45,669 bases of DNA from Rhodanobacter sp. (GTDB lineage: Bacteria; Pseudomonadota; Gammaproteobacteria; Xanthomonadales; Rhodanobacteraceae). The stretch covers positions 1-45,669 of the forward strand of contig SCRO01000047.1 in the NCBI GenBank assembly GCA_004298505.1, in the 5' to 3' direction. The position numbers and the translations under genes are program-made. Positions 26,539 through 35,235 of the stretch are shown here, piece by piece; position 1 is the stretch's first letter, and each line of letters opens with the position of its first letter. The notes beneath the pieces are model-generated. The model ran no database searches, was not told where the DNA came from, and was given only the letters and a program-made list of their open reading frames with translations.

Positions 26539-28491
26539 ATGAGTTCTCAAAATAGTGGCCCCACGCGCCAGTTCAGGTTCTACGTCACGGCGCTGGCTTG
26601 TCTTGGCTTGGTTGTCGGTGCGGCGTCGGCGGCTGGCGCGACAAGCGAAACGAGCGCGTCGGCAGCCATCGCCAAGAGCGCACAAAACCCTGGCTTGTGG
26701 CCCGCGCCGGGTCGCAACAACGACCTGACGCGTTTCAGCCCGCTGACGCAAATCAACACCAGCAACGCGGGCGATATGCAATTCAGTTGGAGTCAGTCGC
26801 TCAGTTCATTGCGCGGCCAGGAAGGCCAGCCGATCGTTGTGGAGGTTGGCGGCAAGCCGATGATGTTTTTGGTCAGCGGCTGGCCGAATGTCGTGCAGGG
26901 GCTGGATTTGTCCAACCCGGACAACCCGGTGACGGTCTGGAACTACGTCAAGAAAGACGGCCGTGACGACAGCGCCGTCGCTATCGCATGCTGCGACACC
27001 GTCAACCGCGGCCTCAACTACGCCGACGGCAAGGTGATCTTCCATACCCTGGACGGTTACCTGATCGCGCTGGATGCCTTGACGGGCAAGGTGGACTGGA
27101 GCGACAAGATCGCGCACACGGAGAAAGGCCAGACCATGACTGCCGCGGGCGTGATTGCCGGCAACAACGTGATCATTGGCTACGGCGGCGCTGAGCTTGC
27201 GGCGCGTGGCAGCATCGCGGCTTACTCGATCGCTACCGGGAAGAAGGTCTGGGGCTTCTTCAACAACGGCACTGCCAAGGACGTCGGCATGACCGCGGGC
27301 ACCAACAAGGCAGTTCCAAAGCACGGCACCCTGAAGACCTATCGTGGCGTTAATGAGTATCCGGAGGGTGAGTATCTGCGCGGCGGTGCGACGGTCTGGG
27401 GCTGGCTGAGCTATGACCCGAAGCTGAACCTGGTCTATTACGGTACCAGCAACCCTGGCACATGGAGCCCCACGTATCGCTGCAAGTACACCACGTGGGA
27501 GAAGTGCAACGACGGTACCCAGGACAACAAGTGGTCGCTGTCGATCATCGCGCGCAACGTGTCGACGGGTGAGATGGTGTGGGCGTACCAGCTGACCCCG
27601 TACGACGAGTGGGACTACGACGCTATCAACGAAAGTGTCCTCGTCAACATGGATATCGATGGCCAGAAGAATCGCCCCGTGCTAGTGCATTTCGACCGCA
27701 ACGGCTTTGCGTATGTGCTGGACCGCAGAACCGGCCAGTTGCTGCGCGCGCACAACTACGTTCCGGTGAACTGGGCCGAGAAGATCGACGTCGGCGGGAC
27801 CGATCGCCCGATCAAGGTCAAGGCGCACTCGCCGTTCAGCGTTGACAAAGCCGTGCAGGCGTGCCCGTCGGCCATGGGTGGCAAGGATCAGCAGCCGGTG
27901 GCGGTGGATCCGAGCAACCCGCAGGTCTTCTTCGTGCCGACCAACCAATGGTGCATGGAGGATACGCCGCTGAAGCGCACCAGTACGCAACAGGGCTCGG
28001 GTTACTCGTTCGCCAATGTGTACATGTACGAGCCCACACCTGGCCTTGCGGGCCAGGTCCAGGCCTTCGATGTCGACACCGGCAAGATCATCTGGAAGAA
28101 CCCCAACAAGTACCAGACTTGGGGTGGTGCGTTGGTCACGGCTGGCGGCGTGGTCTTCTATGGCGACATGGTGGGTGATTTCCGGGCTGTGGACGCCAAG
28201 ACCGGCAACGTCCTGTGGCAGCGCAAGCTGGGCTCGGGCATCATCGGCAACCCGATCAGCTACGCCGTCAACGGCCAGCAGTATGTGTCGGTGTTCACCG
28301 GGATTGGTGGCTGGAGCGGCCTGCCGGTTGCCGCTGGTCTGAACTTCAGCGACAAGTTCGGCGCGATCGGTGCGACCGCCATGGCCAAGGTCACCAACCT
28401 GAACCTCGTGCCGCAGGGTGGCACTCTGTATACGTTTCGCCTGGGCGGAGCGGAGCACCAGAACGTCGCGGACGCCGATACCGCGAAGTGA
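26539..28491 (+). CDS. xoxF: XoxF-type lanthanide-dependent methanol dehydrogenase (PQQ quinoprotein)
   Basis: A 650-residue periplasmic PQQ enzyme oxidising methanol (and possibly other short alcohols) to aldehyde or formate, passing electrons to a c-type cytochrome. A signal peptide precedes an eight-bladed propeller. The vicinal Cys pair that contacts PQQ is IACCDTVNRGLNYADGK (residues 151-152). The metal site includes GAEL, YGTSNPGTWS and TPYDEWDYDAINE: after the catalytic Asp (359) a second Asp (361) stands where MxaF has Ala; this Asp is the hallmark of lanthanide binding. AGGGAGG precedes the ATG at 26539. At 650 residues it is somewhat longer than typical XoxF (about 600). It heads the operon of accessory proteins below; PQQ synthesis genes are not in the window. 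Confidence 0.92.
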   Translation: MSSQNSGPTRQFRFYVTALACLGLVVGAASAAGATSETSASAAIAKSAQNPGLWPAPGRNNDLTRFSPLTQINTSNAGDMQFSWSQSLSSLRGQEGQPIVVEVGGKPMMFLVSGWPNVVQGLDLSNPDNPVTVWNYVKKDGRDDSAVAIACCDTVNRGLNYADGKVIFHTLDGYLIALDALTGKVDWSDKIAHTEKGQTMTAAGVIAGNNVIIGYGGAELAARGSIAAYSIATGKKVWGFFNNGTAKDVGMTAGTNKAVPKHGTLKTYRGVNEYPEGEYLRGGATVWGWLSYDPKLNLVYYGTSNPGTWSPTYRCKYTTWEKCNDGTQDNKWSLSIIARNVSTGEMVWAYQLTPYDEWDYDAINESVLVNMDIDGQKNRPVLVHFDRNGFAYVLDRRTGQLLRAHNYVPVNWAEKIDVGGTDRPIKVKAHSPFSVDKAVQACPSAMGGKDQQPVAVDPSNPQVFFVPTNQWCMEDTPLKRTSTQQGSGYSFANVYMYEPTPGLAGQVQAFDVDTGKIIWKNPNKYQTWGGALVTAGGVVFYGDMVGDFRAVDAKTGNVLWQRKLGSGIIGNPISYAVNGQQYVSVFTGIGGWSGLPVAAGLNFSDKFGAIGATAMAKVTNLNLVPQGGTLYTFRLGGAEHQNVADADTAK

Positions 28492-28550
28492 CGGCGCGTG
28501 CACGGTTGAGTGGTAGATAGTGTACAAACCACTGTTGCATGATGAAGTCC

Positions 28551-28577
28551 GCCGGGGTTGCCTGGTGCAACCCCGGC
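28551..28577. terminator. Strong hairpin after xoxF (attenuator or transcript stabiliser)
   Basis: GCCGGGGTTGC and GCAACCCCGGC form a perfect 11-bp GC-rich stem with loop CTGGT, 60 bp after the xoxF stop. It has no U run. It may reduce read-through into, or protect the 3' end of, the highly needed xoxF message. Confidence 0.6.
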
Positions 28578-28643
28578 ATTGATGCTGAAACGTCGCGTGC
28601 CAGCAGCGAACGTGCGAGTTCCTTTCAAAGTGCACTGCATGAC

Positions 28644-30506
28644 ATGAAATTCGGTATCGCAATATCGGTGGGATGCCTCGCGCTGATGGTGGCTGGACTG
28701 GCGTCGGCGCAGGAAAAAACCTATTACAACCTCGACCTAAAATTCAGCGAGATGACGGCGGCCGAAAGGAACGCCGCAAAAGAGGCCGCGCTACATCAGC
28801 AGATACGGCCGCTGACCGTCTGTGCGGACCCTGCGAACATGCCGTTTTCGGACCGCAATGGCGACGGCATCGACAACCAGATCGTCAAGGTGTTGGCCGC
28901 GGCCATGCATACGACGGTGGGGTTCTACTGGATGTCATACGTAAACTATGGGTTCCTGAAACGGGCATTCGGCACCGCGGCGGAGCCGCTGGGAAACTGC
29001 GATCTCGTGGTTGACATCCCGGCAAGTGTCTCGGACGTGCTGATGACCGAGCCGATCTACCGGTCGACATACGTTTTCGCGTCTCGCAAGGACAGCGGAA
29101 TCCATATCAAGAGCCTCACCGACCCTGCTCTCAGGAAACTCCGCGTCGGTGTTTACCAAACCTCCGCCTTGCGCCAGGCGCTCGCCGAAAACGGGATCAA
29201 GAACGGTGTCCACATCCTCACGGTCAGCTACGACACCGCAAGCAACCGTGGCGCCCAGCAGCAGTGGCGGCAAGTTCAACAGGTAGTGGACGGCCAACTC
29301 GACGTGGTGGGTGTGTGGGGCCCGTTTGCCGGTTATGCCAAGGCCCGGAAGCACGCGCCGATCGTGCTGCAACCGGTTAACCTGATGTCCAACGACGTGC
29401 AGTTGGAATACGCCATGGCCATCGGGGTGCGTGAAAACGACGTTGTTCTGAAATATGCACTGGACAATGCTCTGGATGCATCGGCGAGCAAGATCAAGGC
29501 CATCCTAGACGAATTCGGTGTTCCGTTGGTGCAATGCAGCGAATGCGTCGTCCAAGGCAACCTGCCATCGCATGGTTCCTATTCCATGGGTGCCAGCGCC
29601 TACGCGCGCTACCAGCAACCACTGGATCCGGATCTTACCCACATCGACAAGTCTCAAACAGCTCCAGGCCAGATCGTCACGCTACGGGACGTGAAAAAAT
29701 CGCTTGCGGCGGGCGCCAATCCGACTGCTGAGTTGGCGCAAGCCGTGGTGGCGTCCGACCCGGCGCGCATCAAGTATCTGGCCGCACATGGGGCGGACCT
29801 CAACGCACGCGACTCCATGGGCTCCACGCCGCTGATCAGTGCGGCCAGCGCTCGCGATTCCGCGGCCGTCAAGCTGCTGCTTCAGTTGGGCGCGGATGCC
29901 AACGCACGCAACGAGGGTGGCTTGACGCCGCTGATGGAGGCGGCCTATCGCGATCACGTGCCATCGGTGGAGGCGCTGCTGCAACACGGCGCCAGCCTGA
30001 CCGAGAAGGATCCCAGAGGATTGACCCCGCTCTGCATCGCGCTCGACAACCGCAGTTTCCGGGCCGCCACGGCGCTGCTCAATGCGGGGGCCTCGCCGAA
30101 CGTGGCATGCGGTGCCAATCGGTTGACGCCATTGATGATCGTGGCGAGGCATCTGGAGGCGCAGCAGAGCGGCAATGTTCCGGTCGACGGCGGCCTGTAT
30201 CTGAGCGACGGGGTTGCCCCGCAACAGGTTGGCAAGTTGCTGGTCAGCAAGGGTGCCGACGCGAATGCCCGGAGCAAGAGCGGCCTTACGGCCCTGATGG
30301 TCGCGGCCGGGCACGACAACGCGCCCCTGATCGGCTTGCTGATCCAGGCCGGGGCGAAAGTCGACGCTCGTGACGAAGACGGCAAGACCGCGCTCGATGT
30401 CGCCAAGGGAAATGGCAGCAATGCGGCGATACAGACACTCAACGTGATGACCCGTTTCGCGCCTGCACCAAGTTCGAGCGGTGCTGCGGTGGGGCCGCCA
30501 CGATGA
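28644..30506 (+). CDS. XoxJ/MoxJ-like periplasmic protein fused to ankyrin repeats
   Basis: A 620-residue protein. After a signal peptide (ending in GLASAQ), residues 50-300 are the quinoprotein-associated solute-binding-like domain: RPLTVCADPANMPFSDRNGDGIDNQI, GNCDLVVDIPAS, EPIYRSTYVF and LRVGVYQTSALRQAL. XoxJ proteins bind and help activate the dehydrogenase. From about residue 370 to 600 come five or six ankyrin repeats (GSTPLISAASARDSAAVKLLL, GLTPLMEAAY, GLTPLCIALD, LTALMVAAGHDNAPLIGLLI). The start at 28644 gives the signal peptide; an upstream frame extension to 28539 does not. Stop overlaps the next gene by 4 nt. The fusion suggests a docking platform in the periplasm. Confidence 0.82.
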   Translation: MKFGIAISVGCLALMVAGLASAQEKTYYNLDLKFSEMTAAERNAAKEAALHQQIRPLTVCADPANMPFSDRNGDGIDNQIVKVLAAAMHTTVGFYWMSYVNYGFLKRAFGTAAEPLGNCDLVVDIPASVSDVLMTEPIYRSTYVFASRKDSGIHIKSLTDPALRKLRVGVYQTSALRQALAENGIKNGVHILTVSYDTASNRGAQQQWRQVQQVVDGQLDVVGVWGPFAGYAKARKHAPIVLQPVNLMSNDVQLEYAMAIGVRENDVVLKYALDNALDASASKIKAILDEFGVPLVQCSECVVQGNLPSHGSYSMGASAYARYQQPLDPDLTHIDKSQTAPGQIVTLRDVKKSLAAGANPTAELAQAVVASDPARIKYLAAHGADLNARDSMGSTPLISAASARDSAAVKLLLQLGADANARNEGGLTPLMEAAYRDHVPSVEALLQHGASLTEKDPRGLTPLCIALDNRSFRAATALLNAGASPNVACGANRLTPLMIVARHLEAQQSGNVPVDGGLYLSDGVAPQQVGKLLVSKGADANARSKSGLTALMVAAGHDNAPLIGLLIQAGAKVDARDEDGKTALDVAKGNGSNAAIQTLNVMTRFAPAPSSSGAAVGPPR

Positions 30507-31747
30507 AACGGGGTATCGCCACTATTATCGCGGCCATGCTTGCATCGACGCTGGCTGCGGCTGCCTTGGCGACGCCAGCCGGTGCGCAGGGCGCGAGCGG
30601 CAGCGCGGCGAAAAGCGCCGAAGTCGTCACGCATTACGCGTATCTGGGCAAGGAGTACCGCGAGCCGGCGCCATTGTCGCTGCTCAAGCCGGCGGTCATT
30701 CCAGACGAGGGGCTTGCAGGTGTGCGCCTCGGAACCAAGGACAACAACCTGGCGGGAAAATTTCTGGGACTGAAGTTTGTCCTGGATGAGACGATGGTGC
30801 CGCAAGGTGGCGACGTGGTCGCGGCGGCCAAAAAATTGCTGGCCTCCGGTCAGCGCCTCATCATCGCTGACTTGAGCGCCACGGATTTGCTCGCGGTCGC
30901 AGACTTGCCGCAAGCGAAAGACGCGATCATTTTGAACATTCGCGCGCGGGATGATGTGCTGCGTCAAACCCAGTGTCGTCTCGATGTTTTCCACTTGATT
31001 CCGAGCGACGCGATGCTGACCGACGCATTGGCGCAGTATCTGGTGTGGAAGAAGTGGACGCGGTGGTTTCTCGTGCGCGGCAAGCACCCGGCCGACATCG
31101 AGTATGCCAACGACATCAAGCGTTCCGCCAAGCTCTATGGTGCCAAGATCGTGGCCGAACGTGCGTACGAGCTGCAAACCGGCGCGCGCCGCGTGGATAC
31201 CGGCTACCAGGAGATTCAGACGCAAATGCCGATGCTGACGCGCGGTGTGCCAGATTATGACGTCGCCTTCGTGGCCGACGAGACCAATTCATTCGGGCTA
31301 TACCTGCAATATCGGACCACCGATCCGCGGCCCGTCGTGGGCACGGACGGCCTGGAGGCGACGGCGTGGGGCGCGGCGTATGAGTCCTACGCGGCGCAGA
31401 CGCTGCATGACGATTTCCGGAAACTTGCGCGTCGTGAGATCACGGTGCGGGACTACGAGGGCTGGCTTGCGGCCCATCTGCTGGAGACGGCCGTGAAGCA
31501 TGGAAACGCCAGCAATGTCGATGCGATCCGGGAGTACATCAGCTCGGACAACCTCAAGCTCGCGGGGTACAAGGGCGAGGGCATGAACTTCCGCTCGTGG
31601 GATAACCAGTTGCGTCAGCCGATCCTGCTGATGGATCAGCTATCCCTGGTGTCGATCTCGCCGCAGCCGGGTTTTCTGCACCCCAAGTACAACACCGATA
31701 CCTTAGGGTTCGACCAACCGCAAAGCCTGTGCAAGTTCTCGAAATGA
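30503..31747 (+). CDS. PQQ-dependent alcohol dehydrogenase-associated ABC-type substrate-binding protein
   Basis: A 414-residue exported protein (signal peptide ending in PAGAQG). It resembles the branched-chain-type binding proteins found only with PQQ dehydrogenase systems: ITHYAYLGKEY-like start, GVRLGTKDNNLAGKFLG, a central RDDVLRQTQCRLDVFHLIPSDAMLTDALAQYL, LVRGKHPADIEYANDIKRSAKLYGAKIVAER, and the end HPKYNTDTLGFDQPQSLC. The ligand is unknown. It likely works with the ABC ATPase and permease at 36945-38692. ATGA overlaps connect it with both neighbours. Confidence 0.82.
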   Translation: MKRGIATIIAAMLASTLAAAALATPAGAQGASGSAAKSAEVVTHYAYLGKEYREPAPLSLLKPAVIPDEGLAGVRLGTKDNNLAGKFLGLKFVLDETMVPQGGDVVAAAKKLLASGQRLIIADLSATDLLAVADLPQAKDAIILNIRARDDVLRQTQCRLDVFHLIPSDAMLTDALAQYLVWKKWTRWFLVRGKHPADIEYANDIKRSAKLYGAKIVAERAYELQTGARRVDTGYQEIQTQMPMLTRGVPDYDVAFVADETNSFGLYLQYRTTDPRPVVGTDGLEATAWGAAYESYAAQTLHDDFRKLARREITVRDYEGWLAAHLLETAVKHGNASNVDAIREYISSDNLKLAGYKGEGMNFRSWDNQLRQPILLMDQLSLVSISPQPGFLHPKYNTDTLGFDQPQSLCKFSK

Positions 31748-32736
31748 AGACAGTCAGCCACAATGGACGGCACACGCGGGTTGCCGCGATGAGTTTGCTG
31801 CTACTGATGCTTGCGGCACCATCCGCGTGGTCCGCGATGCTGTTCGTCAGCAACGAGCGCGGCAATACCGTGACGGTGCTGGACAGTAATACGCTGAAGA
31901 CGATCGCGACCATACCCACGGGTCAGCGGCCGCGCGGCATCGTGGCAGGGCCCCATGGTAAATGGGTGTACGTGTGCGTGGGTGATAGCAACCGAATCGA
32001 TGTCATCGATGTATCCAAGCTTGCCGTGACGCGTCATCTGCCGTCGGGGGCGGACCCGGAATTGCTGGCTGTGGGCAACGACGGCAACCGGGTCTACATC
32101 GCCAACGAGGACAACGCGCAGGTCACCGTGCTGAACGCGGAGACCGGCAAACTGCTTGCGGGGATTCCCGTTGGCTCGGAACCCGAGGGCATGCGCGTCA
32201 GCCCGAACAACCAGATCACGGCGGCAACGGCCGAAGGCAGCAGCCTTGTACATTTCATCGACAACAAGACGCTGAAATTGGTCGCCAGCGTACTGGTGGG
32301 TACGCGCCCGCGCGTGGTCACGTTCACGCCCGACGGCCGCTACGTCTGGGCATCCTCGGAGGTCGGCGGCACGGTATCGGTGATCGATGTGGGTACCCAC
32401 CAGGTCGTGCAGACGATCAGCTTTGCGATCCCCGGGATGCGCGCCGAGTTCATCCAGCCGGTAGGTATCACGATGGCGAAGGACGGCTCGGAAGCGTTCG
32501 TCGCGCTCGGACCGGCGAACCATGTTGCCGTCGTCAACACCAAGACATACAAAGTGAGCGACTACATCATCGTCGGACAACGGCCTTGGCATATGGCGTT
32601 ATCTCCCGACGGCTCGAAGCTTTACACCGTCAACGGTTTCACCAACGATGTGACGGTGGTCGATGTCAAATCGCTCAAACCCGAGGTTTCGGTACACGTG
32701 GGTCGCTTGCCATGGGGCATCGCGGTCGTGCCCTGA
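31744..32736 (+). CDS. PQQ-catabolism-associated YVTN beta-propeller protein
   Basis: A 330-residue exported protein with a signal peptide (ending in SAWSA) and about seven YVTN-type propeller repeats: AMLFVSNERGNTVTVLDSNTLKTIATIPTG, then KWVYVCVGDSNRIDVID, NRVYIANEDNAQVTVLNAETGK, and SKLYTVNGFTNDVTVVDVKSLK. Family members sit in PQQ dehydrogenase clusters with the binding protein encoded just before. The function is unproven; a periplasmic scaffold or electron-transfer aid is plausible. Translation couples to the preceding gene by ATGA. Confidence 0.85.
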   Translation: MKTVSHNGRHTRVAAMSLLLLMLAAPSAWSAMLFVSNERGNTVTVLDSNTLKTIATIPTGQRPRGIVAGPHGKWVYVCVGDSNRIDVIDVSKLAVTRHLPSGADPELLAVGNDGNRVYIANEDNAQVTVLNAETGKLLAGIPVGSEPEGMRVSPNNQITAATAEGSSLVHFIDNKTLKLVASVLVGTRPRVVTFTPDGRYVWASSEVGGTVSVIDVGTHQVVQTISFAIPGMRAEFIQPVGITMAKDGSEAFVALGPANHVAVVNTKTYKVSDYIIVGQRPWHMALSPDGSKLYTVNGFTNDVTVVDVKSLKPEVSVHVGRLPWGIAVVP

Positions 32737-32826
32737 GCGGTTGCCTCGCGACGTGGTGTGACGGTGGTGCGCAAGCACCGGCAGGAGAGGGTTGATTCGT
32801 ATTTGGTATTCACAAAGGAGAGTCAA

Positions 32827-33564
32827 ATGTTCCGCAAGACCATCTATGGCTTCACTGTCATCGCAGTTGCCGTGGCCGTGGCCGGTATCGGCCCGGTTCT
32901 CGCCAATAATAGCCCCGTCAGTTTGGCGGCTGCTCCGGCCAGGGCCGAAAGCGTCCACGTGCCGGCGACGTACGAGTCGATGGACACGAGCCACGACGGA
33001 ATGGTGACCGAAAAGGAAGCCATGGCCGCCATGCCGAACCTGAACTTCAAAGCCGCTGATACGAATGGTGACGGTCAGCTGGATCGGGTCGAATATCTGG
33101 ATTTGCAGGAAAAAATCGCGAACGGTACCTGGACAAACGCGGTTCCCAAAAAGGAATTCGTAAAGACGATAGAAGGCTACGATGACAACCCGGTGGATGT
33201 GGTCACGAAGGCCCCGAAAGGTTCTTTGAAGAATCCCTACGATCCGGCAAACACCACCGTAGCCGCCGAGGGTCGCCAGCAATATCTCAATCACGGTTGC
33301 AATGGCTGCCACGGCGGCAATGGCGGCGGGGGTATATGTCCGCCACTCAACAACGGCGTATGGATTTATGGCCAGAGCGACGACACTTTGTTCCGGCTCG
33401 TGTCACTGGGAAGCAAGAAGCTGCAGGAGTCGGGTTACTCGCGGGTAAGCCCGGAGACGCCCGCCTTGATGCCGCAGATGGGCGGCACGAACGTGAAAAA
33501 AGCCGGCGACCTTTGGAAAATTATCGCCTGGATCAAATCGATGAACGCGAAGAAGAGTAACTAG
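32827..33564 (+). CDS. Cytochrome c (XoxG/cL-like) with two N-terminal EF-hands
   Basis: A 245-residue exported cytochrome, presumably the electron acceptor of XoxF. The haem site is CNGCH (158-162), followed by the cytochrome cL-like ICPPLNNGVWIYG and DTLFRLVSLG, with the axial Met in ALMPQMGG. Between the signal peptide and the haem domain lie two canonical EF-hand loops: DTSHDGMVTEKE (53-64) and DTNGDGQLDRVE (78-89), separated by only 13 residues. Most cL cytochromes lack such a domain. It would bind calcium or lanthanide. AAGGAG precedes the ATG at 32827; the gene follows the propeller gene after 90 bp. Confidence 0.85.
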   Translation: MFRKTIYGFTVIAVAVAVAGIGPVLANNSPVSLAAAPARAESVHVPATYESMDTSHDGMVTEKEAMAAMPNLNFKAADTNGDGQLDRVEYLDLQEKIANGTWTNAVPKKEFVKTIEGYDDNPVDVVTKAPKGSLKNPYDPANTTVAAEGRQQYLNHGCNGCHGGNGGGGICPPLNNGVWIYGQSDDTLFRLVSLGSKKLQESGYSRVSPETPALMPQMGGTNVKKAGDLWKIIAWIKSMNAKKSN

Positions 33565-34221
33565 ACGAGCATGGGCCGTGCCCCGATCCGGTTTCGGGAC
33601 GCTCGGCGGTCCCGCGTGGGTGAAAGCCCCAGCCGAGCGGCATTGATCGGAGGTGCTGGCTCGGCAGTACGACGCGATGAGATCGGTCGCTGGTGGTGCA
33701 TGTGCCTGGCAGCAACGCGGGAGAAGCCGGTACCCGAGCCGGCAGTCCGTGAAATGTCGCAGTCATGGTGGCCGCTGCACCCAATCCGCAGCGGATGGGC
33801 GCGCGTTGGTGGGAATCGCGACCATTGGCCATCTTCAAGCTGCACCAGGTCGCCCGTGTCCGACGTTGTTGCGCTTGTCAACTCGCGAGGTGCCGCCAAC
33901 TCCGGTGCGGGTGCGTATCTCCATGACGTACGGTTGCGGCGCGTGGCGGTGATCCATCGCTACCCTCGCCACCTCCGCGTGGCTGCTTGGCGCTCCACGT
34001 TGAACTTGATTCGAATTTTCGTCGGCTTGATATCCACCGATGCACCCGGGCAAGGAGTGCCTGCCCCGGAACCTGTGCGGGACGACTCTCTCTCGTCTCG
34101 CCCCGCACGGTCCGCTACGCTGCGAGAAGGTCAGGTCTTCGCGGATCGAGAAAGCCCAGGATGACTCTTCGGGATGGGTAGGGAAGGTGGTTACATGAAA
34201 GGCTGGCAGGGGAGAGTGAAC
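33565..34221. other. Long intergenic region with stem-loop
   Basis: A 657-bp gap splits the xox genes from the ABC importer. CGCTCGGC (33600-33607) and GCCGAGCG (33632-33639) form a perfect 8-bp stem 35 bp after the cytochrome stop, probably the operon end. I found no copy of the sigma-54 module and no recognisable coding sequence in the rest. Confidence 0.5.
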
Positions 34222-35235
34222 ATGGCGTCGACTGATTTCGTCACGCGCGTTTTTGCGCTGATTTATGCCGCGCTCCTCACGATGATGCCAAGTGCCGCCG
34301 CGCGCGCAGAGGTTGCGCACGATGTCCCCGTACTGCGCGTCGGGGTGCTTGAATTCGGCACGGTCGGCTGGGAGATCGATACCGTCCAGAGGCTGGGTCT
34401 CGCACGCAGACACGGCATCCGGTTGGAGGTGGTGCCACTGGCGTCGGAGAACGCCATGAAGGTGGCGTTGCTGAGTGGCAGCGTCGACCTTATCGTCTCG
34501 GACTGGCTTTGGGTCGCGACGCTCCGATCCCGCGGTCAGGATTACCAGTTTGTTCCGTATTCGAAGGCGGTCGGTGCCGTCGTCGCCAATCCGAAGGCGG
34601 GAATCAAGTCGCTCGCCGACCTCAAAGGCAAACGAGTCGGTGTCGCCGGCGGCCCGGTGGACAAGAGTTGGTTGATCGCGCGTGCTTACGCGCGCAAGGA
34701 GTACGGGATTGACCTGAAGTCCGCCGCGAAGCCACAGTTTGCCGCAGCGCCGTTGATCAATCACCTGATGCTCGACGGCGAGCTTCCTGCCGCGATCAAC
34801 TTCTGGCAATACAGCTCCCGCCTCGTTGCACAGGGGATGCAGCCGGTGATCACGGTGGAGCAGATGCTCAAGGGATTGGGTGTCAAGACCGTCCCGCCGC
34901 TGCTGGGTTGGGTGTTTTCGCAACGTTGGGTACAAACCCACGGCGATGCCTTGCGCGCCTTCATCGCCGCCACGTACGATGCCAAGCAGGAGCTGGCCCG
35001 CTCGGATGCGGCCTGGCAGCCGCTGAGGAGCAAGATCAAACCCGAAAACGACGCGGTCTTCGCCGCGATCCGACAGGGTTACCGGGACGGCATCGTTGAC
35101 CACTTCGGCGCGCCCGAAATCCACGCGGCTGGACAGCTGTTCCACCTGGTCGCTGAAGAAAGCCACGGCGAACTCACCAGTGGAACGAGCGAGTTGCCAG
35201 CGGGTGTGTTTTGGAGCGGATTTCGTCGGCCATGA
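34222..35235 (+). CDS. NitT/TauT-type ABC transporter substrate-binding protein
   Basis: A 337-residue exported protein (signal peptide ending in AAARAEV). LRVGVLEFGTVGWEIDTVQRLGLARRHGI, VALLSGSVDLIVSDWLWVA and LADLKGKRVGVAGGPVDKSWLIARAYA are the pattern of SsuA/TauA/NrtA-like proteins. Ligand unknown; relatives bind sulfonates, pyrimidine precursors, nitrate and others. GGGGAG lies just upstream of the ATG at 34222; the ATG at 34195 is an alternative. It overlaps the permease start by 4 nt. The setting within a XoxF island suggests import of a cofactor-, metal- or substrate-related compound. Confidence 0.85.
   Translation: MASTDFVTRVFALIYAALLTMMPSAAARAEVAHDVPVLRVGVLEFGTVGWEIDTVQRLGLARRHGIRLEVVPLASENAMKVALLSGSVDLIVSDWLWVATLRSRGQDYQFVPYSKAVGAVVANPKAGIKSLADLKGKRVGVAGGPVDKSWLIARAYARKEYGIDLKSAAKPQFAAAPLINHLMLDGELPAAINFWQYSSRLVAQGMQPVITVEQMLKGLGVKTVPPLLGWVFSQRWVQTHGDALRAFIAATYDAKQELARSDAAWQPLRSKIKPENDAVFAAIRQGYRDGIVDHFGAPEIHAAGQLFHLVAEESHGELTSGTSELPAGVFWSGFRRP

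Noticed and set aside
33682-33710. Possible sigma-54 promoter before the NitT/TauT importer (TGG ... TGC at correct spacing)
   Set aside because: Only the minimal GG/GC positions fit; flanking consensus, IHF-like site and upstream motif are all absent.
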